Source: Massilia rhizosphaerae (GTDB taxonomy: Bacteria; Pseudomonadota; Gammaproteobacteria; Burkholderiales; Burkholderiaceae_D). Taken from it: DNA of 64,000 bases. The stretch covers positions 124,001 through 188,000 of the forward strand of contig NZ_JADKYX010000005.1 of assembly GCF_016093545.1 (NCBI RefSeq), read 5' to 3'. Each line of letters opens with the position of its first letter. Position 1 is the stretch's first letter. Below, one piece after another: positions 49,839-59,516 of this stretch. The notes under the pieces are model-generated. The model was not told the origin of the DNA. It ran no database searches and worked only from the letters and a program-made list of their open reading frames with translations. The translations under genes and the position numbers were made by a program.

Positions 49839-50512
49839 ACGCGCCCGAGACCCCGGTCCTCGAACCGCAGTTCGCCAACCACGGCCAGCAGGACTTCGCG
49901 CGCTCGTTCGGCATGTGGGTATTCCTGTCCAGCGAGCTGCTGTTCTTCGGCCCGCTGCTGTTCGGCTACTTGTACCTGCGCCTGCACGATCCGCAGGCGA
50001 CGGGCATGGCCAGCCGCCACACGGACATGCTGCTGGGGACCATCAACACGGCCGTGCTGTTGACGAGCAGCTTCTTCATGGCGCTGGCCGGCCACGTCGC
50101 CCAGCACGGCCACGAGATGCGCGACCGGCGCCGCGCCGCCCGCCTGCTGGCGCTGACGGCGCTGCTCGGTATCGTCTTCCTCGCCATCAAGGGTTACGAA
50201 TGGCACAAGGAATTCGACGAGCACCTGTTTCCCGGCATCGGCTTCCGGCCGGACGACGCGACCGATCCGACGACGGTCCACGGCATGGAATTGTTCTTCC
50301 TGGTGTACTTCGCCGCGACGGGCCTGCACGCGCTGCACCTGTTCATCGGCGTCTCGGCCTGCCTGTGGCTGATCCTCGTCCTGCGCCACCCGCCGCCGCG
50401 CGGCCCCGGCAACGAGGCCGTCGAACTCGTCGGCCTGTACTGGCACTTCGTCGACATCGTGTGGATTTTCCTGTATCCCTTGCTGTACCTGACGCTGCGT
50501 TCCGGAGGCTGA
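49835..50512 (+). CDS. coxC: Cytochrome c oxidase subunit III
   Basis: 225 residues, five to six TM helices. Family motifs: [40 protein letters not shown] and [20 protein letters not shown]. It stabilises subunit I and proton uptake. ATGA overlap with coxA and directly adjoining the next small gene. Confidence 0.95.
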
Positions 50513-50839
50513 ATGAACAAGGCGACCCGTCCCCTCTTGTTCACGTGGATCGCGCTGATGGCGCTGCTGGCCACGACGGCCGCCTGCGCGCTGCTGCGCC
50601 TGGGCTGGCTGAACACGGCCGTCAGCCTCGCGATCGCGTGCGCCAAGGCGTCGCTGGTCGCGATCGTGTTCATGCGCCTCAGGCGCGCGCCCGCGCTGCT
50701 GCGGCTGGCGGCCGTGGCGGGCGCCGTCATGCTGGCGCTGCTGATCGGGCTGTCGATGACGGATTACGCGACGCGCGACGCGCTCACGGCGCCGTGGCAG
50801 CAGCCGGCGACGGTGGCGCCGCGACTGGGTAGCCGCTGA
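50513..50839 (+). CDS. Cytochrome c oxidase subunit IV-like small membrane protein
   Basis: 108 residues with three TM helices (about 10-28, 35-54, 60-84), the length and layout of prokaryotic COX subunit IV, including the segment AIACAKASLVAIVFMRLRRA. It starts at the base after the coxC stop codon and closes the ACIII-caa3 operon. It probably aids assembly of the oxidase. Confidence 0.85.
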   Translation: MNKATRPLLFTWIALMALLATTAACALLRLGWLNTAVSLAIACAKASLVAIVFMRLRRAPALLRLAAVAGAVMLALLIGLSMTDYATRDALTAPWQQPATVAPRLGSR

Positions 50840-51051
50840 GACCTATCGGAGCGGCGGCCGGCCGCGCCCTGCGCCGACGCCCTCGTCGACGACGACATCC
50901 CGCCCGTCCCCCGGTGGATTTTCTTCCCGTCCTGGTCGTTTTCGTTGTGGCGACGCGCGAGCCGCAATCGCACAATGAGCTCGTCGAGTAAACATTTGCA
51001 CGGCCGGAAGGCGTCACGAGTCCGGCCCGATCGCATCCACAACGGAGACAT

Positions 51052-53238
51052 ATGAACATCAAGAAAAGCGTGCTGCTATCGCTGGCGGCATTGGGCGCGC
51101 CCGCGTTGGCGCAGACGTGCCAGCCCAGCGCTGTCACGCCATACCTCAACATCAACGGCACGACCGCATGGACGCAGCAATCCTCGGCCTCGTTGAACAC
51201 CGGCTCGACCGTCGTGCTCGGGCCGCAGCCATTCAGCGGGACCTGGTCATGGAGCGGCTGCGGCACGTCGGGTTCCGCGCGCGAGCAGACGATCAAGGTC
51301 GCCAACGGCGGCACCAGCGCCAACACTTGCGTCGCGACCGCCACCTTTACCAACAGCTGCGGTGCCAAGACCACCCAGAACTATACCTTCACGGTGTGGC
51401 CGGCGTCGGACGCCAATACCGGCAAGTTCATCATGGTCGACCAGTTCGGCTACCTCACCAACGCGACGAAAATCGCGGTGCTGCGCACGCCCAAGGTCGG
51501 CTACGATGCGAGCGGCCCGAGCTTCTGGCCCCAGCAGCTCAGCGTGGTGAATGCCAGGACGGGCGCCACCGTGATGACCTTCTGGCCGACGGAATGGAAC
51601 AACCGGGCCACCGATCCCGACTCGGGCGACCAGGTGTGGTACTTCGACTTCAGCAGCGTCACCGCGCCGGGCACTTACCAGATCGTCGACGCCGGCGGCG
51701 CGCGCTCGGCGCGCTTCGAGATCGGCGACAACCCCTACCGCAACGTGCTGATCCAGGCCGTGCGGATGTTCTATTACCAGCGCCTGGGCCAGGACCGGAG
51801 CGTGGGCAACGCCGGCGCCAACTGGGCCGACGGCGCCGGCAACCTGGGGACCGGCCAGGACCCGCAGGCGCGGCGTTTCCTCGACAAGAACAACGCCGCC
51901 ACCGCGCGCGACCTGCGCGGCGGCTGGGCCGACGCCGGCGACTTCAACAAGTACACCAGCTGGGAGGCCGGCTACGCCCAGGATCTGATGGACGTCTACG
52001 CCGAGAATCCCACGGTCTTCACGGACGACTTCAATATCCCGGAATCGTACAACGGCGTTCCGGACATCCTCGACGAAGCGAAATATGGCCTGGACTACCT
52101 GAAACGCTTGCAGAATGCGGACGGCTCCGTGCTGTCGATCGTCGGCGTCGGCGGCGCCAGCCCGCCGTCCGCGAGCAGGAGCCCCAGCTATTACGGCGAT
52201 GCCAGCACCTCGGCCACGCTGGCGGCGGCCGCGGCCTTCGCGGAAGGCGCCAAGGTCCTCGGGAGCCTGAACAATGCGTCGCTGTCGTCGTACGTGCAGG
52301 ACCTGCAGCAGCGCGCCGTCAATGCCTATAACTGGGCCGTGGCGCACCCCAGCGTCATCTTCTACAACAACGACGCGAACCATGGCACCGCCGGTCTCGG
52401 CGTCGGCCAGCAGGAAGTCGACGACGCCGGACGCCTCACGCTGCGCACGGTGGCGGCCATCCGCTTGTTCGCGCTTACGGGCAATGTCGCCTACCGCGAC
52501 TTCGTCGACCAGAACTACACGTCGTTCGGGATGTTCAAGGACTGGTCGTTGTCCGGATTCAGCGCCGGCACCGCGCGCACGCTGATGTACTATGCGTCGC
52601 TGCCCGGCGCCACTTCCACCGTGGCCAGCGACATCCGCACCCGCTACCGCGACCTGATGAACCGCTCCGACTACGACAACTGGGGTGCCGTGGAGGCGCA
52701 GCGGGACGCCTACCGCGCCAAGATCGGTTCGTACACCTGGGCCAGCAATGCCGTCAAGGCGAACGAGGGCACGCTGTTCACGGAAGAGGGCTACTACGGC
52801 ACCAGCACCCATACGGCGGAGCAGATCGCCGGCGCCGCGGGCGACTACCTGCACTACCTGCATGGCGTGAACCCATTGGGCAAGGTCTATCTCAGTAATA
52901 TGGTTAGTTTCGGGGCCGAGAATTCGGTCAACCAGCTCTGGCATACCTGGTTCTTCGACGGCACCAAGTGGGACGACGCCAAGAACTCGGTCTACGGCCC
53001 GGCGCCGGGCTATCTGGTCGGCGGCCCCGCCGGCAGCCAGTGGGACTGGGACAGCGGTTGCCCGAACGTGTCGCCGCAGTGCGGCTCGTCCCGTCCGACG
53101 CCGCCGTACGGCCAACCCGGCGAGAAGTCCTATCTCGACTTCAACACGGGCTGGCCGCTCGACTCGTGGTCGATCGCCGAGCCGTCGAACGGTTACCAGG
53201 TGGCGTACATCCGCCTGCTGGCCAGGTTCGTGAAATAA
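51052..53238 (+). CDS. GH9 endoglucanase/cellulase, secreted
   Basis: 728 residues. Signal peptide (1-20), then a small beta-sandwich module at about 22-116 (WSWSGCGTSGSAREQTIKV) like domains found in many secreted glycosidases of soil bacteria. An Ig-like GH9 N-domain (about 124-225) precedes the catalytic (alpha/alpha)6 barrel. The catalytic Asp pair is in GGWADAGD (Asp294, Asp297) and the acid is Glu710 in WSIAEPSNGYQ. It is an inverting cellulase acting on beta-1,4-glucan outside the cell or in the periplasm. Ribosome site ACGGAGA; the 212-bp gap before it shows no other feature. Monocistronic. Confidence 0.93.
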   Translation: MNIKKSVLLSLAALGAPALAQTCQPSAVTPYLNINGTTAWTQQSSASLNTGSTVVLGPQPFSGTWSWSGCGTSGSAREQTIKVANGGTSANTCVATATFTNSCGAKTTQNYTFTVWPASDANTGKFIMVDQFGYLTNATKIAVLRTPKVGYDASGPSFWPQQLSVVNARTGATVMTFWPTEWNNRATDPDSGDQVWYFDFSSVTAPGTYQIVDAGGARSARFEIGDNPYRNVLIQAVRMFYYQRLGQDRSVGNAGANWADGAGNLGTGQDPQARRFLDKNNAATARDLRGGWADAGDFNKYTSWEAGYAQDLMDVYAENPTVFTDDFNIPESYNGVPDILDEAKYGLDYLKRLQNADGSVLSIVGVGGASPPSASRSPSYYGDASTSATLAAAAAFAEGAKVLGSLNNASLSSYVQDLQQRAVNAYNWAVAHPSVIFYNNDANHGTAGLGVGQQEVDDAGRLTLRTVAAIRLFALTGNVAYRDFVDQNYTSFGMFKDWSLSGFSAGTARTLMYYASLPGATSTVASDIRTRYRDLMNRSDYDNWGAVEAQRDAYRAKIGSYTWASNAVKANEGTLFTEEGYYGTSTHTAEQIAGAAGDYLHYLHGVNPLGKVYLSNMVSFGAENSVNQLWHTWFFDGTKWDDAKNSVYGPAPGYLVGGPAGSQWDWDSGCPNVSPQCGSSRPTPPYGQPGEKSYLDFNTGWPLDSWSIAEPSNGYQVAYIRLLARFVK

Positions 53239-53254
53239 GTCGCCCACGCCTCCA

Positions 53255-53276
53255 GGCCGGCACGCTCGCGCCGGCC
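53255..53276. terminator. Hairpin between convergent GH9 and cytochrome-porin genes
   Basis: GGCCGGC (53255-53261) and GCCGGCC (53270-53276) form a 7-bp stem with an 8-base loop, 17 bases after the GH9 stop. No T-run follows on either strand, so termination here is uncertain. Confidence 0.35.
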
Positions 53277-53302
53277 CGGGGCGTGCGCGGCCGGTGCCGG
53301 GT

Positions 53303-54610
53303 TCAGAACATGAACCACCCCAGCAGGTACACGGTGTCGTTGTCGGCGGCGTTGCGGCCGAATCCGTCGTAGTCGCGCTTGGCGCCGTTGAACTTGCCGT
53401 AGCGTGTGAACTGGAGCGTCAGCCGGACGTCGCGCCGCGGCAGGTAATTCAGTTCGGCGATATAGCCGTCGCTGTCGGGACTGCCGTTGCCGCTGCCCGT
53501 GACCGCGTCGCCGGTGTCGTACAGCCCGCTGTCGGCGGTGCCGTCGACGCGGAAGCGCGCCAGGTTGACGCCGAACCGCGTGTCGAAATAATAGGTGGCC
53601 TTGGCCCGCAGCGCGTGCAATTCGTCCATGCGGTTGCTCGCCGGCGTGCCGGGGTTCCACGTCACCCTCTCGCGCACGTAGTTCAGTTGCGCGGAGATGC
53701 GGTGCCGGTCCGTGATGTACTGGTATTGCGCGTCGATGCCGGCGTCGCGGAAGCGGTCGGTCGGGCCCGTCAAGAGTTTGTTGTCGGGGAAGACGTCCGC
53801 GACGAGGCCGAACGTGCCGATCATCGCCGAATGCCGGCCGCCGTCCCAGTCGTGCTGCAGCGCGACGCGCCAGTACGGGTTGTAGCCGTCGAGTGAGGCC
53901 GCGGTGTCCCGTTCGATGCCGAGCCGCAGCGGGGAAAACAGGTGGTTGGCGGTGCGGTAGGCCGTGACTTCGGCGTAGACCGTGTTGCTCCACAACCCGT
54001 AGGCGCCGACGCCGGCCACCTGCTGCCCCAGGTTTTCGATCAGCGGCGCGGCGGCGGGCGTGTTGGCTGCCGGCGACGACGCGAAGGGAACGCCCCAGGT
54101 GCTCACCGTGTTGTAGACGTCCTGGACTTGCGGATTGTTGTGCAGCGTGAAACCGTAGAGGAGGTCGTGCGGTCCGATTTCGAGACGGTTGGCATAGCGC
54201 AGATCGACGTTGTCGATGCTCGTGCGGTGGTCGACGCCGTCATGGGTCAGCTGCGAAAAGATGCCCGCGTGGTCGCTCAGTTTTCCGCTGAAGAACAGGC
54301 TCGCCTGCTGCAAGACCGTTTCTCGGTCCTCGGGAAAATTCTCCTTGAAATCGACGCCGCCGGTGTGGGTGGCGGAATGCGACAGCTGGAGCATGCCGGC
54401 GACCGGGAAGGCGAGCCGCGGCCCCAGCGCATAGGCGTTCAGCTTGAACAATCGCCCGGTGGGCGTGAGTTCCGGCCAGCTGACGTGACAGACGAAGCAG
54501 TCGAAGCCGGTCTGGCGCGCGAAGCTGGGCACGGCCCGGGCCGGCAGGGTGCAACATGCGAGCACGACGGCGACGGCGATCCGCCACGGCAGCCTGGCAA
54601 ACGGTTTCAT
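53303..54610 (-). CDS. Fused monoheme cytochrome c / outer-membrane beta-barrel, Cyc2-like
   Basis: 435 residues. A signal peptide (about 1-26) is followed at once by one heme motif CFVCH (38-42) in the context PSFARQTGFDCFVCH...LTPTGRLFKLNAY. The remaining ~370 residues alternate hydrophobic and polar as in a porin barrel (LNYLPRRDVRLTLQFTRYG) and end in Phe. A heme plug before a barrel in one chain, with FARQTG before CxxCH and GRxFK after it, is the layout of Cyc2, the outer-membrane electron conduit of iron oxidisers. Homologues also occur in heterotrophs, so iron oxidation is not implied. Last gene of a long minus-strand run. Confidence 0.8.
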   Translation of the reverse strand: MKPFARLPWRIAVAVVLACCTLPARAVPSFARQTGFDCFVCHVSWPELTPTGRLFKLNAYALGPRLAFPVAGMLQLSHSATHTGGVDFKENFPEDRETVLQQASLFFSGKLSDHAGIFSQLTHDGVDHRTSIDNVDLRYANRLEIGPHDLLYGFTLHNNPQVQDVYNTVSTWGVPFASSPAANTPAAAPLIENLGQQVAGVGAYGLWSNTVYAEVTAYRTANHLFSPLRLGIERDTAASLDGYNPYWRVALQHDWDGGRHSAMIGTFGLVADVFPDNKLLTGPTDRFRDAGIDAQYQYITDRHRISAQLNYVRERVTWNPGTPASNRMDELHALRAKATYYFDTRFGVNLARFRVDGTADSGLYDTGDAVTGSGNGSPDSDGYIAELNYLPRRDVRLTLQFTRYGKFNGAKRDYDGFGRNAADNDTVYLLGWFMF

Positions 54611-54678
54611 GACGATGCCCCGAACGATGATGACGCCGGTATGATCGCCTGCCCGGGGTCAGATCAATTTGGCGGCCC

Positions 54679-55482
54679 TCAACCGCCGGCGCCGCGCAGC
54701 CTGTACCACGCGATGCCGATCAATTCGTACAGCGCATACCAGGACCGGCGCATGCCCTCGGGGCTGGGCACCCACGAATGCAGCGGCAGCGGCTGGCGGC
54801 TGAAGAACAGCGTCGGCGCGCTGACGACGTCGAGCCCCGCGCGCTCGAACGCGGTGCGGGCGCGCGGCATGTGCATGGCGTCGGTCACGAGCAGGATGCG
54901 TTTGACCCCGTCCGCGCGCAGCATGGCGGCGCTGAAGGCCGCGTTCTCGGCCGTGTCGCGCGAGCGTCCCTCGACCCATTTCACCGGCACGCCGAAGTCG
55001 TCGCGCAGCGCCGCCGCCATCCCGTCCGCCTTCGTCCAGGCGCGGTCGTCCGGGTCGGGATCGACGCCGCTGCTGCCGTTGCCGCCGCTGACGAGGACCG
55101 GTAATCCGGTGCGTCGCTGCAGGTGCGCCGCGTAACGCAGGCGCGCCAGGGTGAAGTAGTCGGGGATGTCGCGGTTGTCGTATTCCGGTGCGCGCAGCAC
55201 CCGCCCGGCGGCCAGCACGACGATCGCCTGCGCTCCCGCGCGCTCGGGCGCCTGCAGCGGCGCCGTCAGCCGTTCCAGCGGCGCGACGAACAACCGCGCG
55301 CCCACCGGCGTCGACAGCACGGCCAGCGCGGCCAGGCCGCCGCCGGCGAGGATGCGCGCGGCGCGCGGCCGGCGGCGCCACAGCGCCAGGCCGATGGCGA
55401 TCACGACGAACAGGCTGGCGGGCGGGAGGATCAGGTCGCGCGGAATCAGGTTGACGAGGTCGAGGACGGGCTTGAGGATCAT
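54679..55482 (-). CDS. DUF218 (YdcF/SanA/ElyC-like) membrane protein
   Basis: 267 residues. Two N-terminal TM segments (about 20-35 and 42-62), then a periplasmic DUF218 domain: AIVVLAAGRVL, LVSGGNGSS, EGRSRDTAENAAFSAAML, ILLVTDAMHMPRARTAFERA. ElyC and SanA of this family act in envelope integrity; the enzymatic reaction is not established. ATG 55482 chosen because it begins the hydrophobic leader; the frame upstream is antiphase to the hydrolase gene. It lies 53 bases after that gene. Confidence 0.88.
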   Translation of the reverse strand: MILKPVLDLVNLIPRDLILPPASLFVVIAIGLALWRRRPRAARILAGGGLAALAVLSTPVGARLFVAPLERLTAPLQAPERAGAQAIVVLAAGRVLRAPEYDNRDIPDYFTLARLRYAAHLQRRTGLPVLVSGGNGSSGVDPDPDDRAWTKADGMAAALRDDFGVPVKWVEGRSRDTAENAAFSAAMLRADGVKRILLVTDAMHMPRARTAFERAGLDVVSAPTLFFSRQPLPLHSWVPSPEGMRRSWYALYELIGIAWYRLRGAGG

Positions 55483-55535
55483 GGATGGCGTTCGGAATGT
55501 CGGCGCCTGGAGTAGACCGCAGGCGGCATCCCGCG

Positions 55536-56711
55536 TCAAGTCCCGATCCGTCCCTGCCACGCCGCGATCAGGTCGCGGTACGCCTTGCCCACGGGCCGGA
55601 TCTGCCGCTGCAGGTCGCACAGCCCGCGCGGATTGACGACGCCGCGCATGTGGCGCAGTTCGATGTCCCAGTCGACCTGGTCGGTCACCGAATACCACGT
55701 GAAGCCGACGACTTGCACGCCGCTGCGCATCAGGCTGCGCACGACGGCCCATTGGCGGCGCAGCCACTTGCGTGCTTCGTCGCCTTCCGGGCCCTGGTCG
55801 CGGTTGGTCTCCGTGTGCATCATCGGCAGGCGGTAGCGTTCGGCGTATTCGCGCGCGATCATCGCATAGCCCAGCGTCTCGCCCGCGTCGCTCGTCGTGC
55901 CGTCCGGCTTGACCTCGTGTTCGTTCGTCACGTAGTAATCGCTGCCGAGGATGCAGTTTCCGCACGGCGCGTTTTCTTCGAAGAAGCGGCATTCCTCGGG
56001 CGTCATGCCGCCCGCGAGCACGAATTCGCGCTGCACGGGGTCGAGGGGCCGGCCGTAGTTGAAATCGAGGGACAGGAAGCGCAGCTGGTTGCGCCGCTCC
56101 GCCTCCGCGACGGCGTCGGGCACGCTGGCGTGGAAGTATTCGCTCGACTCGCTCTGCACGAACACGGCGTCGGGGCGCAGCTGGACGATCGCCTGCATCG
56201 CGAGGACGTTGGCCTTGGCCAGGTGCTTCAGCGCCGTCACGTACGAGCGGTGGTCGCGGGCCTGTTCGTTCCACCAGCCGAACAGCGCGGAAAACTTGGC
56301 GCACACGTACATCTCGTTGACGGGCGTGTACATCCGGATCCACGGATAGCGCGCGGCGAAGTCGCGCGCATAGGTCTGGAACAGGCCGGGAAAATCGGGA
56401 TTCTGGAAGTTGCCGACCCAGCCCGGCACGCCGAAGTGGCACAGGTCGGCGATGGGCGCGATGTCGAGGCGCTGCAGTTCGCCGAACGCCTGGTCCGCGA
56501 ATTCCCAGTCGTAGCGCCCTGGCCCGAGCCATGACCGGTACAGCGGCACGCCGTAGCGCAGGGTGCGGATGCCCAGTTGCCCCGCGAGTTCGAGGTCCGT
56601 CTTCCAGTGGCGGTAATGGCCGCATTCCTCCATCTGGTCGCGGCGGATGCGGCCATTGGCTATGGTCGGCGAACTGCTCTCGATCCCGGAAGCGAACATG
56701 AACGGCGGCAT
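55536..56711 (-). CDS. GH1-like family glycoside hydrolase (beta-glucosidase-type TIM barrel)
   Basis: 391 residues, no signal peptide. TIM barrel with the acid/base region YTPVNEM (Glu133, compare TFNEP of GH1) and a likely nucleophile in MMHTETNRD (Glu301, compare TENG). The start overlaps the hydroxy-acid oxidase stop by one base (TGATG). It is shorter than typical GH1 enzymes (~450), so the substrate is uncertain. Its place in an operon of redox enzymes rather than transporters is unusual for a catabolic beta-glucosidase. Confidence 0.82.
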   Translation of the reverse strand: MPPFMFASGIESSSPTIANGRIRRDQMEECGHYRHWKTDLELAGQLGIRTLRYGVPLYRSWLGPGRYDWEFADQAFGELQRLDIAPIADLCHFGVPGWVGNFQNPDFPGLFQTYARDFAARYPWIRMYTPVNEMYVCAKFSALFGWWNEQARDHRSYVTALKHLAKANVLAMQAIVQLRPDAVFVQSESSEYFHASVPDAVAEAERRNQLRFLSLDFNYGRPLDPVQREFVLAGGMTPEECRFFEENAPCGNCILGSDYYVTNEHEVKPDGTTSDAGETLGYAMIAREYAERYRLPMMHTETNRDQGPEGDEARKWLRRQWAVVRSLMRSGVQVVGFTWYSVTDQVDWDIELRHMRGVVNPRGLCDLQRQIRPVGKAYRDLIAAWQGRIGT

Positions 56712-57868
56712 CAGCGCCTCCCCAGCGGCGGCTGCGCGGTGACGACGCCCGGATCGATCTTGTGGAGGTTGTCGAGACCGGTGAGCAGCATGCAGTCCTG
56801 CAGTTCCTGCTCCAGCAGCGTGAGGGCGCACGCGACGCCTTCGCGCCCGCGCGCCGCCAGGCCATACAGCCAAGCGCGCCCGGAGAGGCAGGCACGGGCG
56901 CCGAGGCCGAGGGCCTTGACGATGTCGCCGCCCGTGCGGATGCCGCCGTCGAACAGCACTTCGATGCGGTCGCCGACCGCGGCCACGATTTCCGGCAGCA
57001 CCGAGATCGACGACGGCGCGCTGTCCAGCTGGCGGCCGCCGTGGTTCGAGACGATGATGGCGTCGGCGCCGATGTCGACGGCCGTACGGGCGTCGTCCGC
57101 GTTCATCACGCCTTTTAAAATCAGCTTGCGCTGCCACTTGTCGCGCACCCAGCGCGCCGTGTTCACGTCGAACGACGCGTCGAACTGCTCTTCGATCCAC
57201 TTCGACAGCGAACCGATCGAGCCGGCTTCCTCGATCTCGTGCTCGAAATTGCCGAACGTGTGGCGCTTGCTGCCGACCATGTTCGCGAGCCAGCGCGGGT
57301 GGCCCACCATCTGCATGATGTTCGAGGGTGTCAGGCGCGGCGGCACGGACAGGCCGTGCTTCTCGTCGGCCCAGCGCTTGCCCTGTGTGTGCAGGTCGAT
57401 CGTCAGCACGAGGACGGAGCAGTTGGCATCGTGGGCGCGGCGCATCAGGCTTTCGTTGACCTTGTGGTCCTTCATGAGGTACAGCTGGAACCAGAACGGC
57501 TTGTCGATCGCTTCCGCCACGTCCTCGATGGAATTGATGGAGCACGTGGACAGGCAGAACGGCACGCCGAAGTCGACGGCCGCGCGCGCGGCCTCGCATT
57601 CGCCGTTGGCCCACGTGAGGCCCGCGAGCCCCGTCGGGCCCAGGGCGAGCGGGATGCGGGCCTGATCGCCCGCCATCGTGACGCTCATCTCGCGGTGCGA
57701 GACGTCGCGCAGGCTGTGCTGGCGCAGGGCCAGCGCGCGCATGTCGTCGAGGTTGCGCTGGACGGTCAGCTGCTGTTCCGATCCGCCGTGGATGTAGTCG
57801 AACACGACGCTGGGCAGGCGTTCCCGCGCGAGGCATTCGAGGTCGAAGATGCTGGCTACCTTGGTCAT
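56711..57868 (-). CDS. FMN-dependent alpha-hydroxy-acid oxidase/dehydrogenase (LldD family)
   Basis: 385 residues. FMN barrel motifs: FDYIHGGS (Tyr25), TIDLHTQGKR (Asp157), Lys near LILKGV, the catalytic base His276 in SNHGGRQLD, and DGGIRTGGDIVKALGLGARA. The family oxidises L-lactate, glycolate, mandelate or similar to 2-oxo acids. No TM segment is visible. It lies 10 bases after the GMC gene and overlaps the hydrolase start by one base, so all are co-expressed. Substrate cannot be set from sequence. Confidence 0.92.
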   Translation of the reverse strand: MTKVASIFDLECLARERLPSVVFDYIHGGSEQQLTVQRNLDDMRALALRQHSLRDVSHREMSVTMAGDQARIPLALGPTGLAGLTWANGECEAARAAVDFGVPFCLSTCSINSIEDVAEAIDKPFWFQLYLMKDHKVNESLMRRAHDANCSVLVLTIDLHTQGKRWADEKHGLSVPPRLTPSNIMQMVGHPRWLANMVGSKRHTFGNFEHEIEEAGSIGSLSKWIEEQFDASFDVNTARWVRDKWQRKLILKGVMNADDARTAVDIGADAIIVSNHGGRQLDSAPSSISVLPEIVAAVGDRIEVLFDGGIRTGGDIVKALGLGARACLSGRAWLYGLAARGREGVACALTLLEQELQDCMLLTGLDNLHKIDPGVVTAQPPLGRR

Positions 57869-57878
57869 GTCGGCTCCT

Positions 57879-59516
57879 TCATAAATCGCCGCGCGCCGCG
57901 AGGTCGCGGATGCGCGCGCCCATGCGGCAGGCGAGGGCCTGGATCGTCAGCGACGGGTTCACGCCGCCCGGCGTCGGGAACAGCGAGCCGTCGCAGATCC
58001 ACAGATTGGGCACGTCCCAGCTGCGGCCGTCCGCATTCACGACGCTCGTGGCCGGATCGGCGCCCATGCGGCACGTGCCGAGGATGTGGCTGGTGTCGTC
58101 GCTCGTCCAGACGTCGCGGCCGCCGGCCGCCTCCAGCATCGCGCCCATGAAGCGGCGCGCGTGGTCCTGCATGCGGCGGTCGTTGTCGGAATATTCGAAC
58201 GTCACGTGGGCGACCGGCAGGCCGTGGCGGTCGCGCACGTCGGACAGTTCGACGCGGTTGCAGGCGCGCGGCTCCGTTTCCGCGACGGCGACGAAGCCGG
58301 CCATGTGGTTATAGTCCATCATCGCGCGCCGCAGCGCCTCGCCCCACAGGTGCCGCTCGGTGGCGAGCACCTGGGCCCAGGCGCGCGGCAGCGGACCCTG
58401 GCTCATGAAGGCATAGCCGCCGTGGAAGTCCTTGCCGTCGTCCGTGTAGTTCCAGTGCTCGCACACCGCCATGTTGGGCGGGCCCTTGTACCAGCGGATT
58501 TCCTCGTCGAAGCGGGCCCACATGCCGGGGCCGGCGTGCGTCGTCAGGTGCGTGCCGACGAGCCCCGAGCTGTTCGCGAGGCCGTCCGGGAACGGGCCGC
58601 AGGCGGAATTGAGCAGCAAGCGCGGCGTCTCGATCGCATAGCCCGACACGACGACGTTGCGCGCGCGCTGGAAGCGCCACTGCTCGTTGCGGCGATAGTG
58701 CACGCCTTGTGCGCGGCCGTCGCCGCCCAGTTCGACGCGGCCCGCCATCGCGAGGTCGCGCACTTCGGCGCCGGCGGCCAGCGCGCGCGGGATCCACACG
58801 ATCAGCGCGCTCTGCTTGGCGTTCGTCGCGCAGCCGAAATTGCAGAAGCCCCGGTAGACGCACGGCGGCGACTTGCCGCGCGGCGCCGACACAGTCGCCA
58901 GCGGCACGGCGGCCCACGGGATCCCCATGTTGTCGGCGCCGCGCGCCAGCACGAGGCCGGCCGCGTTCATCTCGTGCTCGCGGTACGGATAGCGCCGGCG
59001 CGGCGGACCCCACGGATAGCGCACGGGTCCGGCCACGGCCAGCGCCTGCTCGGCCTCGTCGTAATAGGGCGCCAGCTCGGCGTAGGTGATGGGCCAGTCG
59101 AAGCCGTAGCCGAGCTGGCTGCGGGCCTGGAACCACTCGGGCCGGAAGCGCAGGGAGATCATGCTGAAGTGGACGGTCGATCCGCCCACGCCCCAGCCGG
59201 AATTGTTGCCGCCGAGGGCCAGCGCGTCGGCGCCGCCGGAGATGCGTTCGTCGAGCCAGTACAGCTGCTGCTGCGCCTCCTCGTCGGACGCGAAGTCTTC
59301 CAGCGGCCGCCAGAACGGTCCCGCTTCCAGCACGACGACGGAAAAGCCTGCTTCCGCCAGCTTGCACGCGAGCGTCGCGCCGCCGGCGCCGGCGCCGACG
59401 ATGGCGAAATCGACCGGTTCGTCGTCGCCGTATTCGCGCATGGGGACCCAGCCGCCCCGTTCGAACACGTCGGGGGCGCGGCCGGCGCCCGTGCGCGGCG
59501 CGTGTCCGGCGCTCAT
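57879..59516 (-). CDS. GMC-family FAD oxidoreductase (sugar/alcohol dehydrogenase large subunit)
   Basis: 545 residues. FAD-binding FAIVGAGAGGATLACKLAEA at 37-56 and LEAG; GMC C-terminal region with SHILGTCRMGADP and NPSLTIQALACRMG, supplying the active His/Asn. It is the type that pairs with a subunit-3 protein to form membrane gluconate, sorbitol or fructose dehydrogenases, and the gene just upstream encodes that partner (ATGA overlap at 59513-59516). No Tat signal is seen on either, unlike classical periplasmic versions. The usual cytochrome c subunit is absent. Confidence 0.92.
   Translation of the reverse strand: MSAGHAPRTGAGRAPDVFERGGWVPMREYGDDEPVDFAIVGAGAGGATLACKLAEAGFSVVVLEAGPFWRPLEDFASDEEAQQQLYWLDERISGGADALALGGNNSGWGVGGSTVHFSMISLRFRPEWFQARSQLGYGFDWPITYAELAPYYDEAEQALAVAGPVRYPWGPPRRRYPYREHEMNAAGLVLARGADNMGIPWAAVPLATVSAPRGKSPPCVYRGFCNFGCATNAKQSALIVWIPRALAAGAEVRDLAMAGRVELGGDGRAQGVHYRRNEQWRFQRARNVVVSGYAIETPRLLLNSACGPFPDGLANSSGLVGTHLTTHAGPGMWARFDEEIRWYKGPPNMAVCEHWNYTDDGKDFHGGYAFMSQGPLPRAWAQVLATERHLWGEALRRAMMDYNHMAGFVAVAETEPRACNRVELSDVRDRHGLPVAHVTFEYSDNDRRMQDHARRFMGAMLEAAGGRDVWTSDDTSHILGTCRMGADPATSVVNADGRSWDVPNLWICDGSLFPTPGGVNPSLTIQALACRMGARIRDLAARGDL

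Noticed and set aside
53303..54610. Direct claim of iron oxidation
   Set aside because: Cyc2-type fusions occur in organisms without known iron oxidation; no other iron-oxidation gene is in the window.
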